Shown piece by piece: positions 35,919-49,443 of a stretch of DNA of 64,000 nt (position 1 is its first letter; the number at the start of each line of letters is the position of its first letter). The DNA lies in NCBI RefSeq assembly GCF_041260155.1, contig NC_091929.1, positions 40,092,244-40,156,243 on the forward strand, in the 5' to 3' direction. This DNA comes from Ptychodera flava. Its lineage: Eukaryota; Hemichordata; Enteropneusta; Ptychoderidae. Under the pieces are notes generated by a model. It worked only from the letters and a program-made list of their open reading frames with translations. It was not told the origin of the DNA and made no database searches. A program made the translations under genes and the position numbers.

Positions 35919-36763
35919 TGTCTGTGAACGTAGTCTTAATTTATTGGTTTACTTTTATTCCACTAAGCATTAAGGAATTTAGTGCTTTTGTGTAAAAGGG
36001 TTACTTTCATAGACTGTATAGTATTACATGACTCGTTTTCTTCACAAACTTCCCCGTTTTGGATCGAGCCAAATAATCACTCGGAGCGGAGTGTTGCGAA
36101 CATTAAGATCGCTTTAAGTAACAGTCGCCCCATGTCAACAGGTGTCTTGCATACGATGTCATACTGTAACGTAATGCACACACTGTTACTGAATGTTGAG
36201 GTAGACCATATTTATTCTGAGCTACCCTTACTGTTTTCTTGCCTTCTTTAATGACAAGATCTACGAAAGGATTATATCATAAGATCAAACGTACTATTTC
36301 TGTAAGTTGCTACTAAACCCTCCAAATTTTCATGTCAGCAATATCGCATTGTAGTGAGAGGGCGGTGTTTATTTTGCTTGTTAATTCGTTTACTTGCAAC
36401 CTGTAAGTGTGGTTCAGGAATATTCAAAAGCGGCGGGTGACCAAGCTTTGTACACAACTTGCAATGCGAGATATTTTTCTAACTTTGTGAACAAAGTTAT
36501 ATTCTAGGATCGTGTCACTCATTACTGGACGGTTTAGAGTTGGGCATCATACCTGCAGTAAAGCAGTACTGTCTGAAAGACAAGTTTGTGCCCTGAACTT
36601 CTCATAGGAAGAATATCAAACAAATGATTTCAAGTTCGAGTGAATAGCAAGGATGGTGGATTTGGTCAATCACAGCAAAGTTTTTATTCACTTACTGATT
36701 TACTAGTTACGTTGCAACGTAGGAAACGGAAACTTACATGTTCATAAGGGTTTGCAATTCCTA

Positions 36764-37915
36764 TAGTCCGGTCAAAATAGGGTTAGACCCACCACAAATT
36801 GCAACAGATTTTTTTTCTTCAGAATGCATTTTAATGAGGTACCCAAAACAACAGATTAAAGTTTACTCGAATCCACCTTGGGGAAATATGTCTAATTTGC
36901 ATAAATTAAATATGGCGGCCAATCATCCAACAAAATATCATTAGCAAAGGCTTAAAATTTATTCAAACAACTCATTATCTTCACGGAATCAACTGTTACA
37001 CAATACAAACATGTGCATCTCGAAAAATGACTGAAGATGTACTTTGTGTAATAGTTGGATTCTCTGTTTTGGGTGAATTGTAAGCCTTTGCTAAAGCATG
37101 CAGATTTCAGTTTTTGTGAGTTTGTGTGTCCATAAAGTTTTTAGGAATTTGACATTGTTTGTATTAGTGCTAAGTTTCAATTTGTGTGTATTACGACACT
37201 TTTTATTTCGGTCATATCATTTTTCTGGTTTTTTTAGTTTTTTTAGCTTTGTTGTGTTTATTGTATTTTGCTGATATGTGTGATTAGTTCTTGCCTATCA
37301 TCTAAGGGATCTTATAAAGATGCACCCATCCATAAGAAGGGGTTAAGTCTAAATTAAAAACTTTGGCGCCAAAAGGGTTAATACGTGGTATATGACAGAA
37401 AATGTCTTTTATAGGTATGTTGGCCACCATATTGGATGTATGCAAATTAAAAATTACCTATGCAAATCATAGCATCTCGAAAATTGTTTGTCCATGCCTA
37501 AGAAATACAGTTTTACTAAAAAATCACTGAAATAGCTTGTTTAGTACGTGGTATATGACCGAAAATGTCTTTTGTAGGAATGTTGGCCGCCATATTGGAA
37601 TTATGCAAATTAACGAGGTGCCTATATGAAACATTATACCTCCAAAATGATACCCTGAGCCAAATAACTAGTGTCAGACTTTGAAATAATTGAAATAGCT
37701 TGTTAATATGTGATATATAGCCAATTATGATATTTTGTTGGATGATTGGCCGCCATATTTGATTTATGCAAATTAGACATATTTCCCCAATGTGGATTCA
37801 AGTAAACTTTTAATCTGTTGTTTTGGGTACCTCATTAAAACGCATTCTGAAGAAAAAAATTCTATTGCAATTTATGGTGGGTAAGGTGCCAAAATCTCGT
37901 AGATTGACTGGACTA
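36764..37915. mobile_element. TIR element, ~170-bp termini, 3-bp TSD (CTA)
   Basis: Absent from the paralogous site in unit B (GCAATTCCTAACATTT). CTA flanks both ends. The element begins TAGTCCGGTCAA and ends with the inverse TTGACTGGACTA. The termini are inverted over about 170 bp, including CTAATTTGCATAAATTAAAT, GGCCGCCATATT and GTTGTTTTGGGTACCTCATT. There is no transposase in the ~0.8-kb centre, which itself repeats an ATATGACNGAAAATGTCTTT...GCCGCCATATTGGA motif. Confidence 0.85.
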
Positions 37916-38665
37916 CTAACATTTTTCGTTGAGATAGAGATACTTATGACGTCATCCATTTCAGCGCTGACAGCAGAGGGACAGAAGGAAGATTTTATAT
38001 TACGTGAGTCATATCAGCCAGGTAGGTCATATCGATGCTGTGATAGTGTTATCCACAGATACTAGGCAATAGTAATATCTAAAGGATACATTCCATTTTA
38101 GCTATTAAACGTGAATTTATACACAGCGTTTATTTTTTCTCATTTCATTGTCATGTAATCGTGAGGAATAGATAAACTAGTAAGGTTGGAACGGCGCTCA
38201 TTAATTTGTTAGGTATGAACAGCCAATGTTAAATGATAAGTTAACAAGACCTATTATGAAGAGAAAGGTCAAAAAAAAACGATCATATAAAATGGATATT
38301 ATTACAGTATTTCCTTAACAATATGATAGATTTAAAATATCTAGCAGAGAAAAAATAATGCTTAATATTTATGGTCTATCTGATCTGACAGAGCAAAGGT
38401 CTACGTGGCAATATTACATTGGAACGGATTCTGACAGATAGCTATCTTTCTCTCCAAGAATGCAAATATAAAAATTCTTACTTCAGCTATTTTTAAATGT
38501 CTTAAAAACTTCTAGGTAATGAGAAATCAATGCAAGTAAGTCACTGAAGAACAAGAAATCTGTAAACAAACAAACGAACGACGAACAAAAAGGACCATAA
38601 TAGATTATGGCATAGTGTAAGGTGGGGCGATACAGGATCGGTTGTCTTACGATGGGAAACATTTT

Positions 38666-38816
38666 AATATCATATCATATCATATCATATCATATCATAT
38701 CATATCATATCATATCATATCATATCATATCATATCATATCATATCATATCATATCATATCATATCATATCATATCCATTCAGATCAGATCAGATTAGAT
38801 CAGATCAGATCAGATC
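38666..38816 (+). repeat. (CATAT)n then (CAGAT)n array, unit A
   Basis: About 22 CATAT pentamers followed by about 8 CAGAT-type pentamers, a single-base variant of the same unit. An equivalent array is kept at the same relative place in unit B. Confidence 0.97.
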
Positions 38817-41810
38817 TTTGTATAACGCATCGTGTTTCATATTAGACACTATAGTACAATATAAAACAAAAGAAAATATTACAACAGAAGAGCCTTTATT
38901 ATCCATTTTTGAAGATGTAGTTCACATACTCTAGCCAAAAGACAAAGAATCACGAATTCTGTTCTAATATTTGAAAAATTTACGTCAAAAACGACGTAAA
39001 TTTATTGCCGACATGATAAAAGACACACCGTTGATGTAGTCCACTGCTGTCATGAAGAACGAATTTACGCTTGGCTTATCCGTCTGTTGCTTTGTCTATT
39101 TCTACAACTGAGTTGCTTTTTTGGCAACACCACAAATAGCGGTCATTCTTTTCGACCACTGACTGAAACACTATCTTGTTTTGATGAAGTAACTTTGCCG
39201 GAACATGTCAATGTACGTTATTAGTGCAAAGATGCTTGAATGTGTCTATTGGCGCGATACCAGTAGGGTAAAGTTTTGCCTACCACAACCTTACAGATAT
39301 CTAGTCAATAATACTGGTGTCACCTTTGCTCCAAAGGCCGAAGTTTTCTTTTATTTAAATGAGAACAAGCTAGAAGCTATCTTTGAGAGATCTCATCTAA
39401 TGAACTTGTGTAAGCGCCTAATTTTTAATTTTTAACTTTTGTACCCTGCCTGTACACATAAATTGGCCTCGTAGTGCAAAGTGGGTGGTGAATAAGGTTC
39501 AAGGATGGGTCATTCGATCATCGTCCATTGTGATCCTTTTAACGTGTCTTTAGGCTTACCTGTGGTCATCAAACTTCTCATAAACCTTAAATTTTCACCC
39601 CAGTTCCCTGTAAGCAGGTTCACACTGGGCATTGATAGCATTGGGTTAGGCTGACTGATGGCGGTGAGAGGTTGTGGCTGATTTATTCCCTATACAGTTA
39701 CATGAAAAAATTAAGCGACGGATACGCTTATTAGATTAGAGTTTATAGCACCGCATTATCGAAAGTGGGATGTCATAGTGCTATGTACATCAACGTGCTC
39801 CACAGGCAAGGTGTAATTATTGATAATTGTATGTTCAATCCTATTTCAATCAATATTTAGTGTTGTTACCGACAGTGAAATGGTATTTAACGCAATACTT
39901 TGTAAATTAATTACTAAATATGGGATAAACATATTTTGACATTTCCTTATTATTCATGTTGTTTTTGTTGTATGAAGAAAATCTTCTCCCGTAGAGTGTT
40001 CTAATCAACATTACCTTATGTACATGTGAATGGCTTCGGCGATATGGCTCTTCTGTGCCAGGGAGACTATAAGCACTGATATCCACTTGTACCGCGTTCT
40101 GACACACTGGGCGGTACTTTTTGCACGTACCAAATCGTCGTTTGCATTTGACCCCATGACCTCATCTAAAATGTGACTTCCCGTATGTGACTTATAAAAA
40201 ACGACACTATCCAATTCTGACACTCCGAATTTGAAAAACTTGGAATACATGTATCCCATAACCCTTTGCCCAATAGACTTCCATGTTTACCTAAGTTGAT
40301 ATCCATTCGTGTATGCTACTATCATTTTAATCATTCTTTGGGATTTGACCTGACTTTCTATATTACAACATGTTAGGTCTTGCTCTTACAAAAGAATACC
40401 ACTTTTGTAATTAGCTCTTATTGTGCACAGTCTGTCAGTTCAGGGATATAGATCAATATATTTGTACTCTCATTTGCAGTGAACAGACTATTTTGTGTGG
40501 AATTCAAAGATCATATGCACTTCTAACCACTCTAATTTAGTGAAGTACATTCATACCAACAACCAAGCATATATTGATGCAAACATATAACTAATTTTGT
40601 ATTCATTTGGAAAAATCATTAGCTTTCCCAAGAGACACCCTGTGTAAAATGTCAATATCATATTTGTTGCCCACACATAAAATTATAACCATCCTAACAT
40701 AGTCAAGTACATTCAAATCAATAATGAAGCAGATTTAAATGCACAAATTAAGCTAATCATGTAAGGTGGAAAATTCATATTTTGAATGACATTATATAGA
40801 AATTTCTTATAAAAAATATTCACTTTCAATCATAGTTCTCTTGTCAGGTATATTTACATTCGAAGTTAGATATAGAATTCGTCGAGAGTCATACGTGTAT
40901 TTTTAGCCTTATTGACTCTTGCTTGGAATGCGGGCGAATGCATATATACATCGCATATCACATACAGTGTATATATTACATGGATAATTAGATGAATGTA
41001 CACACACCAGAAATATGTAATCTGTGCAATTTATTGTGTACACATTTAGCTATTAAACCTACTAAATATAAAAATTCACATATTGTGGTATAGCTATTAT
41101 AATTCGTTTTATTGTAAACGTTTCTAAAACCTTTAAACAAATTGAAAATTTCAAATAATGGATCCCCGGCTAAATGTGCAAATTAAGGTCCTCTCTTTCT
41201 GCAGGTTTGTGTAATATTTACCCTTTCGTATTTCCTCCTCCACCTACCCCTTATACAACTGAAGGCTCCGTAAATACGCATGATATCACAGGCAAGATCG
41301 TGTCTGCCCGTTGCTCATGACGGCAAAATTGATTACATCCCAACAACATCACATTCATTAACACAAATCGTGATCTTGTCTTCGCATTATTACTAAATAG
41401 TAATCAATGTTAAGTGGGGTATATATCGCTAATTTGCGATTGGCTTCTACGTGCAAACATTGGATGGAAAACTGAGTGTATTACAAACGAAATATGATGA
41501 CCCGTTTTGGTTTTTAGCACTTTTGCCAGAGTATAAGTTATAATGTATTCATAGCGACATGAACCGAACTTCTTTCCTTGTTCGGCGACAAGTAAAACCA
41601 TGGTGGTTCTCTTAACCTTAATTTGTTTATGGCCGTACAATGAAGCTAATAACCGTAAAAACTATTTTCTTACACACGGGCTATGTTATCAATTTAATTG
41701 CCTATTAATTGCAAAATTAGATTGATTGATTAGATTGATTACTGCGTTCTGAACAGCATATGATAATCAGTTTCGGTTTTTAATACCTTTATGTCAGAGT
41801 ATTCGTTATA

Positions 41811-44800
41811 ATGCAACCACAGCGAGATGAACCAAGCCAGCCGCAGGTACAAGGGCTGCAATCATACACATCTCTAAGTCAGCAATTGCAACGGACAACA
41901 AGGAATGGTACAAGACCAGGCTTTGCCAGTCGAACCATCACTGGGCTTAGTTTGTGTCAACTTCTTCTAGGTGGTATTGCCGTGGCTTTGGAATAACAGC
42001 AATATTTATTGAATATTTTGATGCAAGAATCGCTTGTGGAATATGGTGTGGCGCATTCGTAAGTGATGCATTTTTATCTTAATGTCATGTAAAGAAAAAA
42101 TACCGCTACACGGCGATTCTTGACGCCACACAATCTTGTAATGCTTTGCTTTCCTATAGATAATTTGGACTCATTTTTAAACTTGCTCAGAATATTAAAT
42201 TTCCGTCTTGTCGTTATGTATTCAGCATACAAAATACACTCCCTTGGAGCAAAGAGAGAATAGATGTACTTCCACTGGCAAATGTCTGTCAATATCGGAA
42301 CCGTGCTTCTATGAAATAAGAAAACTTTGCATGGTGATTCTATTTCTATTCCTAAAAGAAAACAATATAAATACATTTCTGGTTAATACTTGTTTCTGAT
42401 ATGCACATGCGTATTATATGACGGTAATTGAGTCATTATAGGCGATGCAAATGCTGTACTTTCCTTTCGTGTACTGAATATTGTCATAGGGCGTGTATTG
42501 AATACTCTTATTCACGTAACTTTAAATTGTTTTTGCAACATGAATATGTGACCATGGAGCCAATATGGAGATCTGCAATGCGCTGGAAAAAAATTCAGGG
42601 AAATTCAATTCAAATAAAGCAAATAAATTATCGAGCTCAATTTTTGTATTTCTCTAATTTTAAGGGGAGTGTATGGAGAAGGAAAAGGTTTGGTAATCTT
42701 CTTATTAATAATGGCTCATCATTCCCTTAATTTTCCAGTTCTTGATCAGCGGTGTATTTGGACTTTTAGCTGCATTGATAAAGGCTAATGGATTGGTGAG
42801 TTATCATAATAATAGAAATGCTTCCCTGAAAACATCAATAAAACAACCAAACAAATAGGTTTACTTACCATTAAGGCAAGTGATTAAATTTTATGAAATC
42901 CATCATTACAGTACTTAATTTTCCAATTTACAGCACATTTCTTTGTTTCCGGGTCAGCCCCTTAAAATCTGGTGTTTTGTGTCTAGTTTTATGATGTTAA
43001 ATGAAAACGTTGCACCTGTTATCGGCCAGGTGACGGATAGTGGAAAGATGAAAACGAGTACATTCTTTCATAGATTCGGTATTACTCAATCTGTGCGCTC
43101 CGTCGAGTCTGCTAACTCTAACTTTTAGAATGTGTGAATTAAACGAAATTCACTCTGGATCAAAATCTATACATGTATATACGAAAACCCTCCTCAAGTT
43201 GCTATGGCAATTTAAAACAATACTTTATCAGCTACTTATGTCGTGTATTAATAATGATTTGGCCAAGAAGAAATAATTTTCAACAACTGACATCCGTTTA
43301 TTCATCATTGCAGATTATAGCGTCAATGCTTCTTTCGGCAGTGTCAGCATCTCTGTTTGCGCCTGTACTTTTGCTCATGAGCGTATTTATGATATACGAG
43401 GATCATTACTGGGACTTCCGTGATGTAAGTATTTACACAAACCGACGTGACATGACACACCGACATATATGAGGGGGTAGTGATAACCCTGCTGCACATT
43501 AACAAGTCTTGAAAAGTGGCCTCTATATGAGACAACAGTGGAAATTATCCAAGGCATTTTAATTTTCTCGAGTACTCGACTTTATCCGTGACTTGGAGCT
43601 AAGAAATGACGTCTGATAAGTTATAATAATTGATGCCTTTGCTCTATATATAATTCATTAACATCGAAATGAAAAATGAAAGAGAGAAAAGGGCTTTACT
43701 TCATCACAAGCAAAGTAATGGAGATGGTAAGAATAAAACCAGACTAGAAATCAAATAAAGACAAGTAAAATTATGTCTTATCAGAAGAATCTTAATTCAA
43801 ATAGTATGGGCATGCCTTTAACGCTTTGCGATTCCATATGCGCCCGATTTGATATGCCACTGTGACAGAAAGTGGAATCAACATAGCGTTCGATACACGA
43901 CATCACCGAACATAGGGGCAACTTTATTTGTAATGCTACTTTCTGTACATCTTTTGTTGTAACACATGGGGACTTTTTGAAAGTTTTCAACGACTACCAA
44001 TTCTTGTAAATTAATGGCAATTAATTTTGACAGCCATAAGATGCGCGTGTCTGTTGATGGGAAACAATGCAAGTTATAATTCACAGTTTGCGAAGTTACA
44101 CTATCATATTTCAGCAACGCACTGTCAAGTGAATTCATATCAAAACATTTGTAAACATGAGTACGATAGCGTAATGTGGGAGTTTATTTGTCATGATGTT
44201 TCTTATACTTACAAATTCACCTGTACCTGTAGTTGCACTTACTTAAAATATGTTGCTTTCTTTCCAAAGATTTAAGAATTAAAAAATATAAAGTTCTTAG
44301 TCCGTTTTTATGGATATCTAATCGAACGTTCACTCTTGTGTTGTGATATCTAATATTGAGTAGTTTTTTCCATGATCATATTCGGTTATTACCTCACATG
44401 GCAAATGAAATATTTATGATGATTTCTATACTCTCTCACATTTACATATAGAGGCTGAGCGCAAGACTTGCGGTAGACTCTCTCTTGATGATTGTAGCCG
44501 TCGCAGAAAACGTCATTGCTGTAATCTCATCAGCTTTCTGTTGTAGAGCTGTCTTTCATAACCAACTTCTTAGAGTAAGTTATTTTTCAATATTAACGGA
44601 AACAAAAAATCTCTTGTAACATCACTACACATCCACTTTGTCCAGAAGTTAAGCTGTTTGCTCGCGCTTTCTATTTTATTCAGCATGACCTACTGGTCTC
44701 TTGGTGCCTGTTTCAATAAATTAAAACACAAAATATGTTGTTAGAGGGCATCCCTAAATTCCTGGTCCTTGCAAAGACGTTTTTGTCATTGGTATTTGCA

Positions 44801-46440
44801 TGGCATTAATCCTTCGCTCGCCCTCTGAAAGTTATATTAACTTGTTCAGTCTATTTTGACATACGGCTAACGAAAGCAACTTTCAATTTTAATGCGACAG
44901 TCCTCAGACCCCTTTTGATGGCATTAATACTCACTACTTGCACAATGCTAGTCTTTCTATGAATGCGCAGTTTTTCTTTCTTACATGAGCCAATGGAAGC
45001 CTGATTTGTCTTTGTGTTTATCATACGTGCACAAGTTTGTTAATAATACCAAACGTCTTCCGGATCCAGTGCATATTTTATTCAACGGTTTTAGTTACTT
45101 TTACGTTATACCTTTTCTGTTCAAACTTTTAGCAACCTTTAAATCCATGCTTTCATTTTGAAATTCGCACGTTATTTAGCCTACATACTTCTTGCAAGTA
45201 TTGATTTATGATCTTTTATGTACATATATTCAACTGATTTTCTCTGATTTCGGAAAAGATTCCCGGCCATGTAACTATTGCACACCCACTCCACTACTGT
45301 GATTATTTTTTGTGTGTGCGATGTGTGATTGTGAGTGTACGAGCGTGAGTGCTTCATGAACTCTACAATATATGGACGGGTCGCATTCAGAAATTGTAAC
45401 AACTTAGCCCAGTTATTGAACTACTCTAAAGTGGGAATTAGGCCGTTCTGTCTGTTGCTTCTCCGCTAGGTGACTGGATGCCATATGTTGTGAGTTTTCA
45501 CCCGATTGAAAACACCGTATTGTATTCTTTTGATTGCTAAGCCTACACCAAGTCTAACTAATCGATCCTGGACTGTCTGTAGTTGTTATGCTAATTTTAA
45601 ATAATATTATTCCTTCACAGTTGATGAATGGTACGTTCCCCTATGGTGTTCCCAATGAGACACGGAACATTCAACAGGAAGATCCCATGGAAAGAACGGG
45701 GCTAATTAATAATCAATGGGTCGTGTCGTCTAACTTACATCATGAACAGCAAAGAACAGGTGACGCTATATAGAAAAGATTAGAAAGGAACTCACGTTAT
45801 TTGGACATAGAACTTGATGATTATACAAATGGAACATCTAGATCTTATCTTGAAAGCGCACACAACGATGTACAAAAAAACGACGACAAATTTCTCTACA
45901 AAAATGATCATGACTGTTGAGAATATTTTTTCTTTTTTGTGTTGTGATTTGTTTGCTCAAAGAGTTTTAACAAATTTTAATGTACTTTGCTAACAGGTCA
46001 TAACGGATCAACACGAAGTACGGTCTGTACCAATGCACCTTGCGCCATTCCCTATTACCAGGAGGTCCCAGGATACCAACAAAGGACAGGCTGTACCTGT
46101 TTGCATCGGCCCCAGCAGATGTTTCACCATCAACAACAGCCATTATGTCCTTCGTTTGGACAACCACAACATGTACACCAACCACTGTCGCAGCCACAAA
46201 TCAACCGACAACAGCATACTGAACCAAACAAATTACAGAGACCCGGACCACTGCACCAGCAATCTCAGGTGCTGCTCACTCCACAGTCCCAGGAGAACCA
46301 ACAGTATCAAGGAAATGACATCAACCAACGTAGAGGGCGCAGGCGTAAATTCTGAAGGCAACGAAGCTGCCTCTGCCGCTCCAGCTGAGTACTGTGTAAA
46401 CGATGATATGAAATCTCCTTTAGTGGAGAACGAAGCTTAG
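41811..46440 (+). pseudogene. CD20/MS4A-like four-transmembrane protein, copy A (frameshifted)
   Basis: Seven exons are inferred from consensus splice sites and agreement with copy B: 41811-42058, 42739-42795, 42934-43029, 43314-43424, 44452-44574, 45621-45759, 45997-46440. The product would be ~405 residues: a Gln/Pro-rich N-terminus, TM1 at ~45-70 (TGLSLCQLLLGGIAVAL), TM2 around GIWCGAF|FLISGVFGLL, TM3 in exons 3-4 (IIASMLLSAVSASLFAPVLL), TM4 in exon 5 (SLLMIVAVAENVIAVISSAFC). A ~195-residue Gln/Pro-rich tail ends PLVENEA. Layout and the GxWCGAFFLISG motif match the MS4A/CD20-like family; the tail is longer than in vertebrate members (200-270 aa). Exon 1 lacks one G in a G-run (VALE then stop), and exon 7 has one extra A that gives an early stop at 46355. 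All other exons are open. Pseudogene or consensus error. Confidence 0.65.
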
Positions 46441-46472
46441 ACACAACATTTCTCGCACTCTGACTCTTGATC

Positions 46473-46478
46473 AATAAA
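46473..46478 (+). promoter_or_regulatory. Poly(A) signal of MS4A-like copy A
   Basis: AATAAA 33 bp after the stop codon. In copy B the equivalent hexamer is AATAAC, a second sign that the copies differ in integrity. Confidence 0.5.
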
Positions 46479-46652
46479 TGTTTCTAAGGTGTTCATAAAT
46501 TTGGCTGATCTAGACACTGCAATTCTTGGATCAGTGCAATTAACGTGTGATGATCCAGATGACGATCAATTTTGTCATTGAAGTCAACATAGAAAATGAA
46601 AACAGAAACGCAAGAACATGTAGTCAGACGCTCATAATGTTAAAATTTTAAA

Positions 46653-47521
46653 GTGGCACTCCCACTTGGTAACATTTTTAAAACACTTTTTAATGCCAAC
46701 GGTCGATATTTGACGTGGCGACTGCGCGCGAATCACGAGGTATCAATAAATACATGCCCTAAAACAAGTAAAAGTTTGAATTCCGGTGGTCCACCTAAAT
46801 TCAGCTTCCGAACATCGAACGTTCGGCACTGGGGCCACAGTCAACTAAGCTATGGAGTACGAGTCTACGCTGGCAGCTGTAAGTACCACTCGCGTCGGTG
46901 ATCGGTCATGCCCGGCGGAAGAAAGCCGAGTCTTACTGACTCGGAGAAAAAACGAAAAAACAAAGTTTGCTGATTCCACCAGAATTCGCACAGGTGACTA
47001 GCACAGTTACGTGCGGTTGATACATAGCGGCCGCCGCGTGGTATGCATAGATGCACACCATGAGGCGGCCGCTATGTGTTGAACCACGCGTAACCGTGTG
47101 GCAAACGACAAAATGTAGTCATCAGAGGCGGCTAATATTTTAAAGGTAAAAACTGATATCTATGTGGTATTGGTTAAAAATATAATACAACTGATTGAGA
47201 ATAAGGAAAACGACAAAAGCTAAGGAGAAGTTTTAAACAAAACTAACCCAAAGTAAAGGCATAATGCTGTATATAAAGTCTTTGCAGTGGAAGGTTTATT
47301 AATTGTGTCGTTCAAACTTATTATGGACTCCCTAGAATATCGTCAATCAGCACACAACAACAAACCGTCGGGCGATTTCGGGTCATAATCAGAACGATCG
47401 TTAAACTTCGGGATGTGTAAAATACGGTCAGGAAATGACATGTTTTTATCGATATCCGCGCGCAGTCGCCACGTCAATATCGACCATTGGCATTAAAAAA
47501 TGTGTTTTGTGGGAGTGCCAC
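46653..47521. mobile_element. TIR element with ~78-bp termini and central GC-rich hairpin
   Basis: It begins GTGGCACTCCCAC and ends with the exact inverse; inverted similarity continues through AATGCCAA-GGTCGATATT and GACGTGGCGACTGCGCGCG. The centre (47000-47100) has a second inverted repeat with TAGCGGCCGC on both arms. It is absent from unit B. No transposase. Confidence 0.85.
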
Positions 47522-47641
47522 AAGTGACTTAACACTTTAAAGCAATAGTCACTTTAAAATTTAGTTTTCATGGTATAACTATGTAGAAGTTCCAAGCTTG
47601 ATCATAGTATTATTGCTAAACAGTGGCTTTACATCCATAAA

Positions 47642-48168
47642 TATAGAAATACCGGACGACGCGCTGACCATTCACGTTTATTTATGGGCACGGGCGAGAG
47701 GAAAGCCAAAAATTAATGGGCGAGGCTTGCCGAGCCCGTTAATTTGGCTTTCCTCTCGCCCGCGCCCATTAATAAACGTTTATTGTCAGCGCGGAGTCTG
47801 TTATTTCCATCATATTATCAAACCCCCCCCCCACAAAAAAACATCAACAAGTACTAAAATTTCCGGTGCGAACGACAACGGGGCCCCATAACCTGTCAGT
47901 GAGTAGTGCGCGCGCTGCAAAAATTTTGCAAATCCGAAGATGTTTTGAAAAAAGCGTCTAAACTTGGCCCACAAATGCTCCATTTTATTTTGTGGCTGAT
48001 TATGATCTTTATACAAATCACAATTTTCTTTTAGCTGTAAAGTTACTATGTTTACGATATTATTCATATTCACGGGCATGAAAACAAACCATTATTGTGT
48101 ATTTTGGGGGCAGTCACGTGGTTCAGCTCGACCAATTAAAACGCGATGGACAGGCCATGGTAATATAA
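47642..48168. mobile_element. 527-bp insertion with long palindrome, foldback hairpin 3
   Basis: Unit B reads straight through (CCATAAATGTGAGG), so the insertion limits are clear. At its left end (47645-47807) ~75-nt arms carry GGGCGAGAGGAAAGCCAAA and GCGCTGAC in inverted copies around GAGGCTTGCCGA. About 360 bp of unrelated sequence follow, including an 89-codon minus-strand frame (47810-48079) without a known domain. Confidence 0.85.
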
Positions 48169-49198
48169 TGTGAGGTAATTTACACTTCTTCTAATATTAA
48201 CTTCGCATAGCGATTTTTGAGTTTTTTAAACAATGAGAAATAGTAATGATAGTGTTGTAAGGCACCGTAGAAGACGGGTATCACAAATTAGCAACTCTAT
48301 CACTTTTGGGGGGGGGGGATTATTTTTGGCTTTGATAGTAAGTCATGTTTTCACTGGCTTAGTTTTGTTTAACTCGTGCTTTTAATTATTACCTTGACAC
48401 TGGGGTGGCGGCCATTTCGAATTTCAAATATCGGTAAACGTTGGGTAATTTGCTTCTGTAAAACCAAAAGTTGGACGATGACCCCGATTGTTATTCCTTC
48501 CATTGAAAGAGAATGGTTGAAAGTTTGCTTGAAGAAAATTGAGTAAAAGTTTAAGTCTGTCTTAAACTGCTAAGACTTTAATATTCTTATGGGCAATATC
48601 ATCAGATCAAAAACACAATTGGTTCAATGTGGCTAGAACTGAGCAGATTATTCCCCAACAGCACATTTATCTTCACATTGAATTCACGACTCCTTTCATG
48701 TCGTTGTTGAAGATATGAGACCACTCTTCACCAGTTACTTTCCTCAAATTTATCTTCTCAGTTTTTTACTCGATCATCTCACACTAATATCGTCGATGTC
48801 ATGGAAAATTTCAATGTTATTAACATTAACCAATGAAGGGATTGTTTCAACATATTGAGTGTATTCTTTCTCCCTCCCCCATTCACATGAGGGAATTGCC
48901 GGCACAAACCATGTAGATAAACTAATCCCCTGAGAGCGGAAAAATTCCGCATTACCGAATTAACGGCTTACGACTCCCCAGAGAGTAAATAAACTACCGA
49001 TCAAGTAGAACAAAAGATCGCAATGTTTATGAATATGACATCACCGTGATATTTGTAGAGCAATCACCGATTGACAGTCAGTTCACACCTCAAGTAAGGT
49101 ATCTTTTCATATGGAAATGGTTTCGAACCTACAGCGTTTGTGCCGGGAATCTTGGCATGCATAAATATATGTAAATATATATATGTACATTCAAAATA

Positions 49199-49443
49199 TC
49201 ATTGTGTGTAGGTATCATCTGTCAACATGTTTCGGTAACAAACGTGGTAAATGGGGTTACACTTCGTTTCAGGGCTACAACTCTGAACCTTCTTATCAAC
49301 GGTCTCTGAAATGCCAGAGGAGATACGAGACACTGCTATGCTGACTTCGATACAAGTTGGACTTTCCGCAGTGTTCATGGGCAGTCCGTCCATATGAACT
49401 AAGACTAGCTGTGTAGAGTTCTGCCTTTCACAGCAGTATAATT
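49199..49443 (-). pseudogene. Truncated GPCR C-terminal fragment at the duplication junction
   Basis: The frame encodes KLYCCERQNSTQLVLVHMDG, then TNTAESPTCI-like NTAESPTCIEVSIAVS, SETVDKKVQSCSPE. This aligns residue by residue with the tail of the GPCR at 63069-63877. All seven helices are missing; homology stops upstream at CAGCAGTATAATTT, where the second duplication unit begins. A 1-base deletion removes the original stop and adds ~20 residues. The 3' flank also matches that of the GPCR. Confidence 0.85.

Larger units (their letters stand above)
35919..49443 (+). repeat. Tandem duplication, unit A (~13.5 kb)
   Basis: From TGTGAACGTAGTC onward this unit is collinear with 49531-63256 over coding and non-coding sequence. 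The matched parts are the CATAT arrays, all seven MS4A-like exons and their flanks, the sequence after the gene to about 48.87 kb, and the GPCR 3' end. Unit A alone has insertions at 36764-37915, 46653-47521 and 47642-48168. It also has about 1.1 kb at 40.5-41.6 kb that is missing from unit B. Confidence 0.9.

Noticed and set aside
38642..38845. IISYH repeat frame (also at 50974-51251)
   Set aside because: Translation of the CATAT pentamer array.
45967..46197. Minus-strand 76-codon frame conserved in both units (also 59102-59341)
   Set aside because: It is the antisense of the Gln-rich last exon of the MS4A-like gene; conservation is explained by the sense exon.
48301..48330. G-run as a regulatory G-quadruplex
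   Set aside because: A single homopolymer G-run, like those at 695-709 and 7362-7372; unreliable in consensus sequence and not a four-tract motif.
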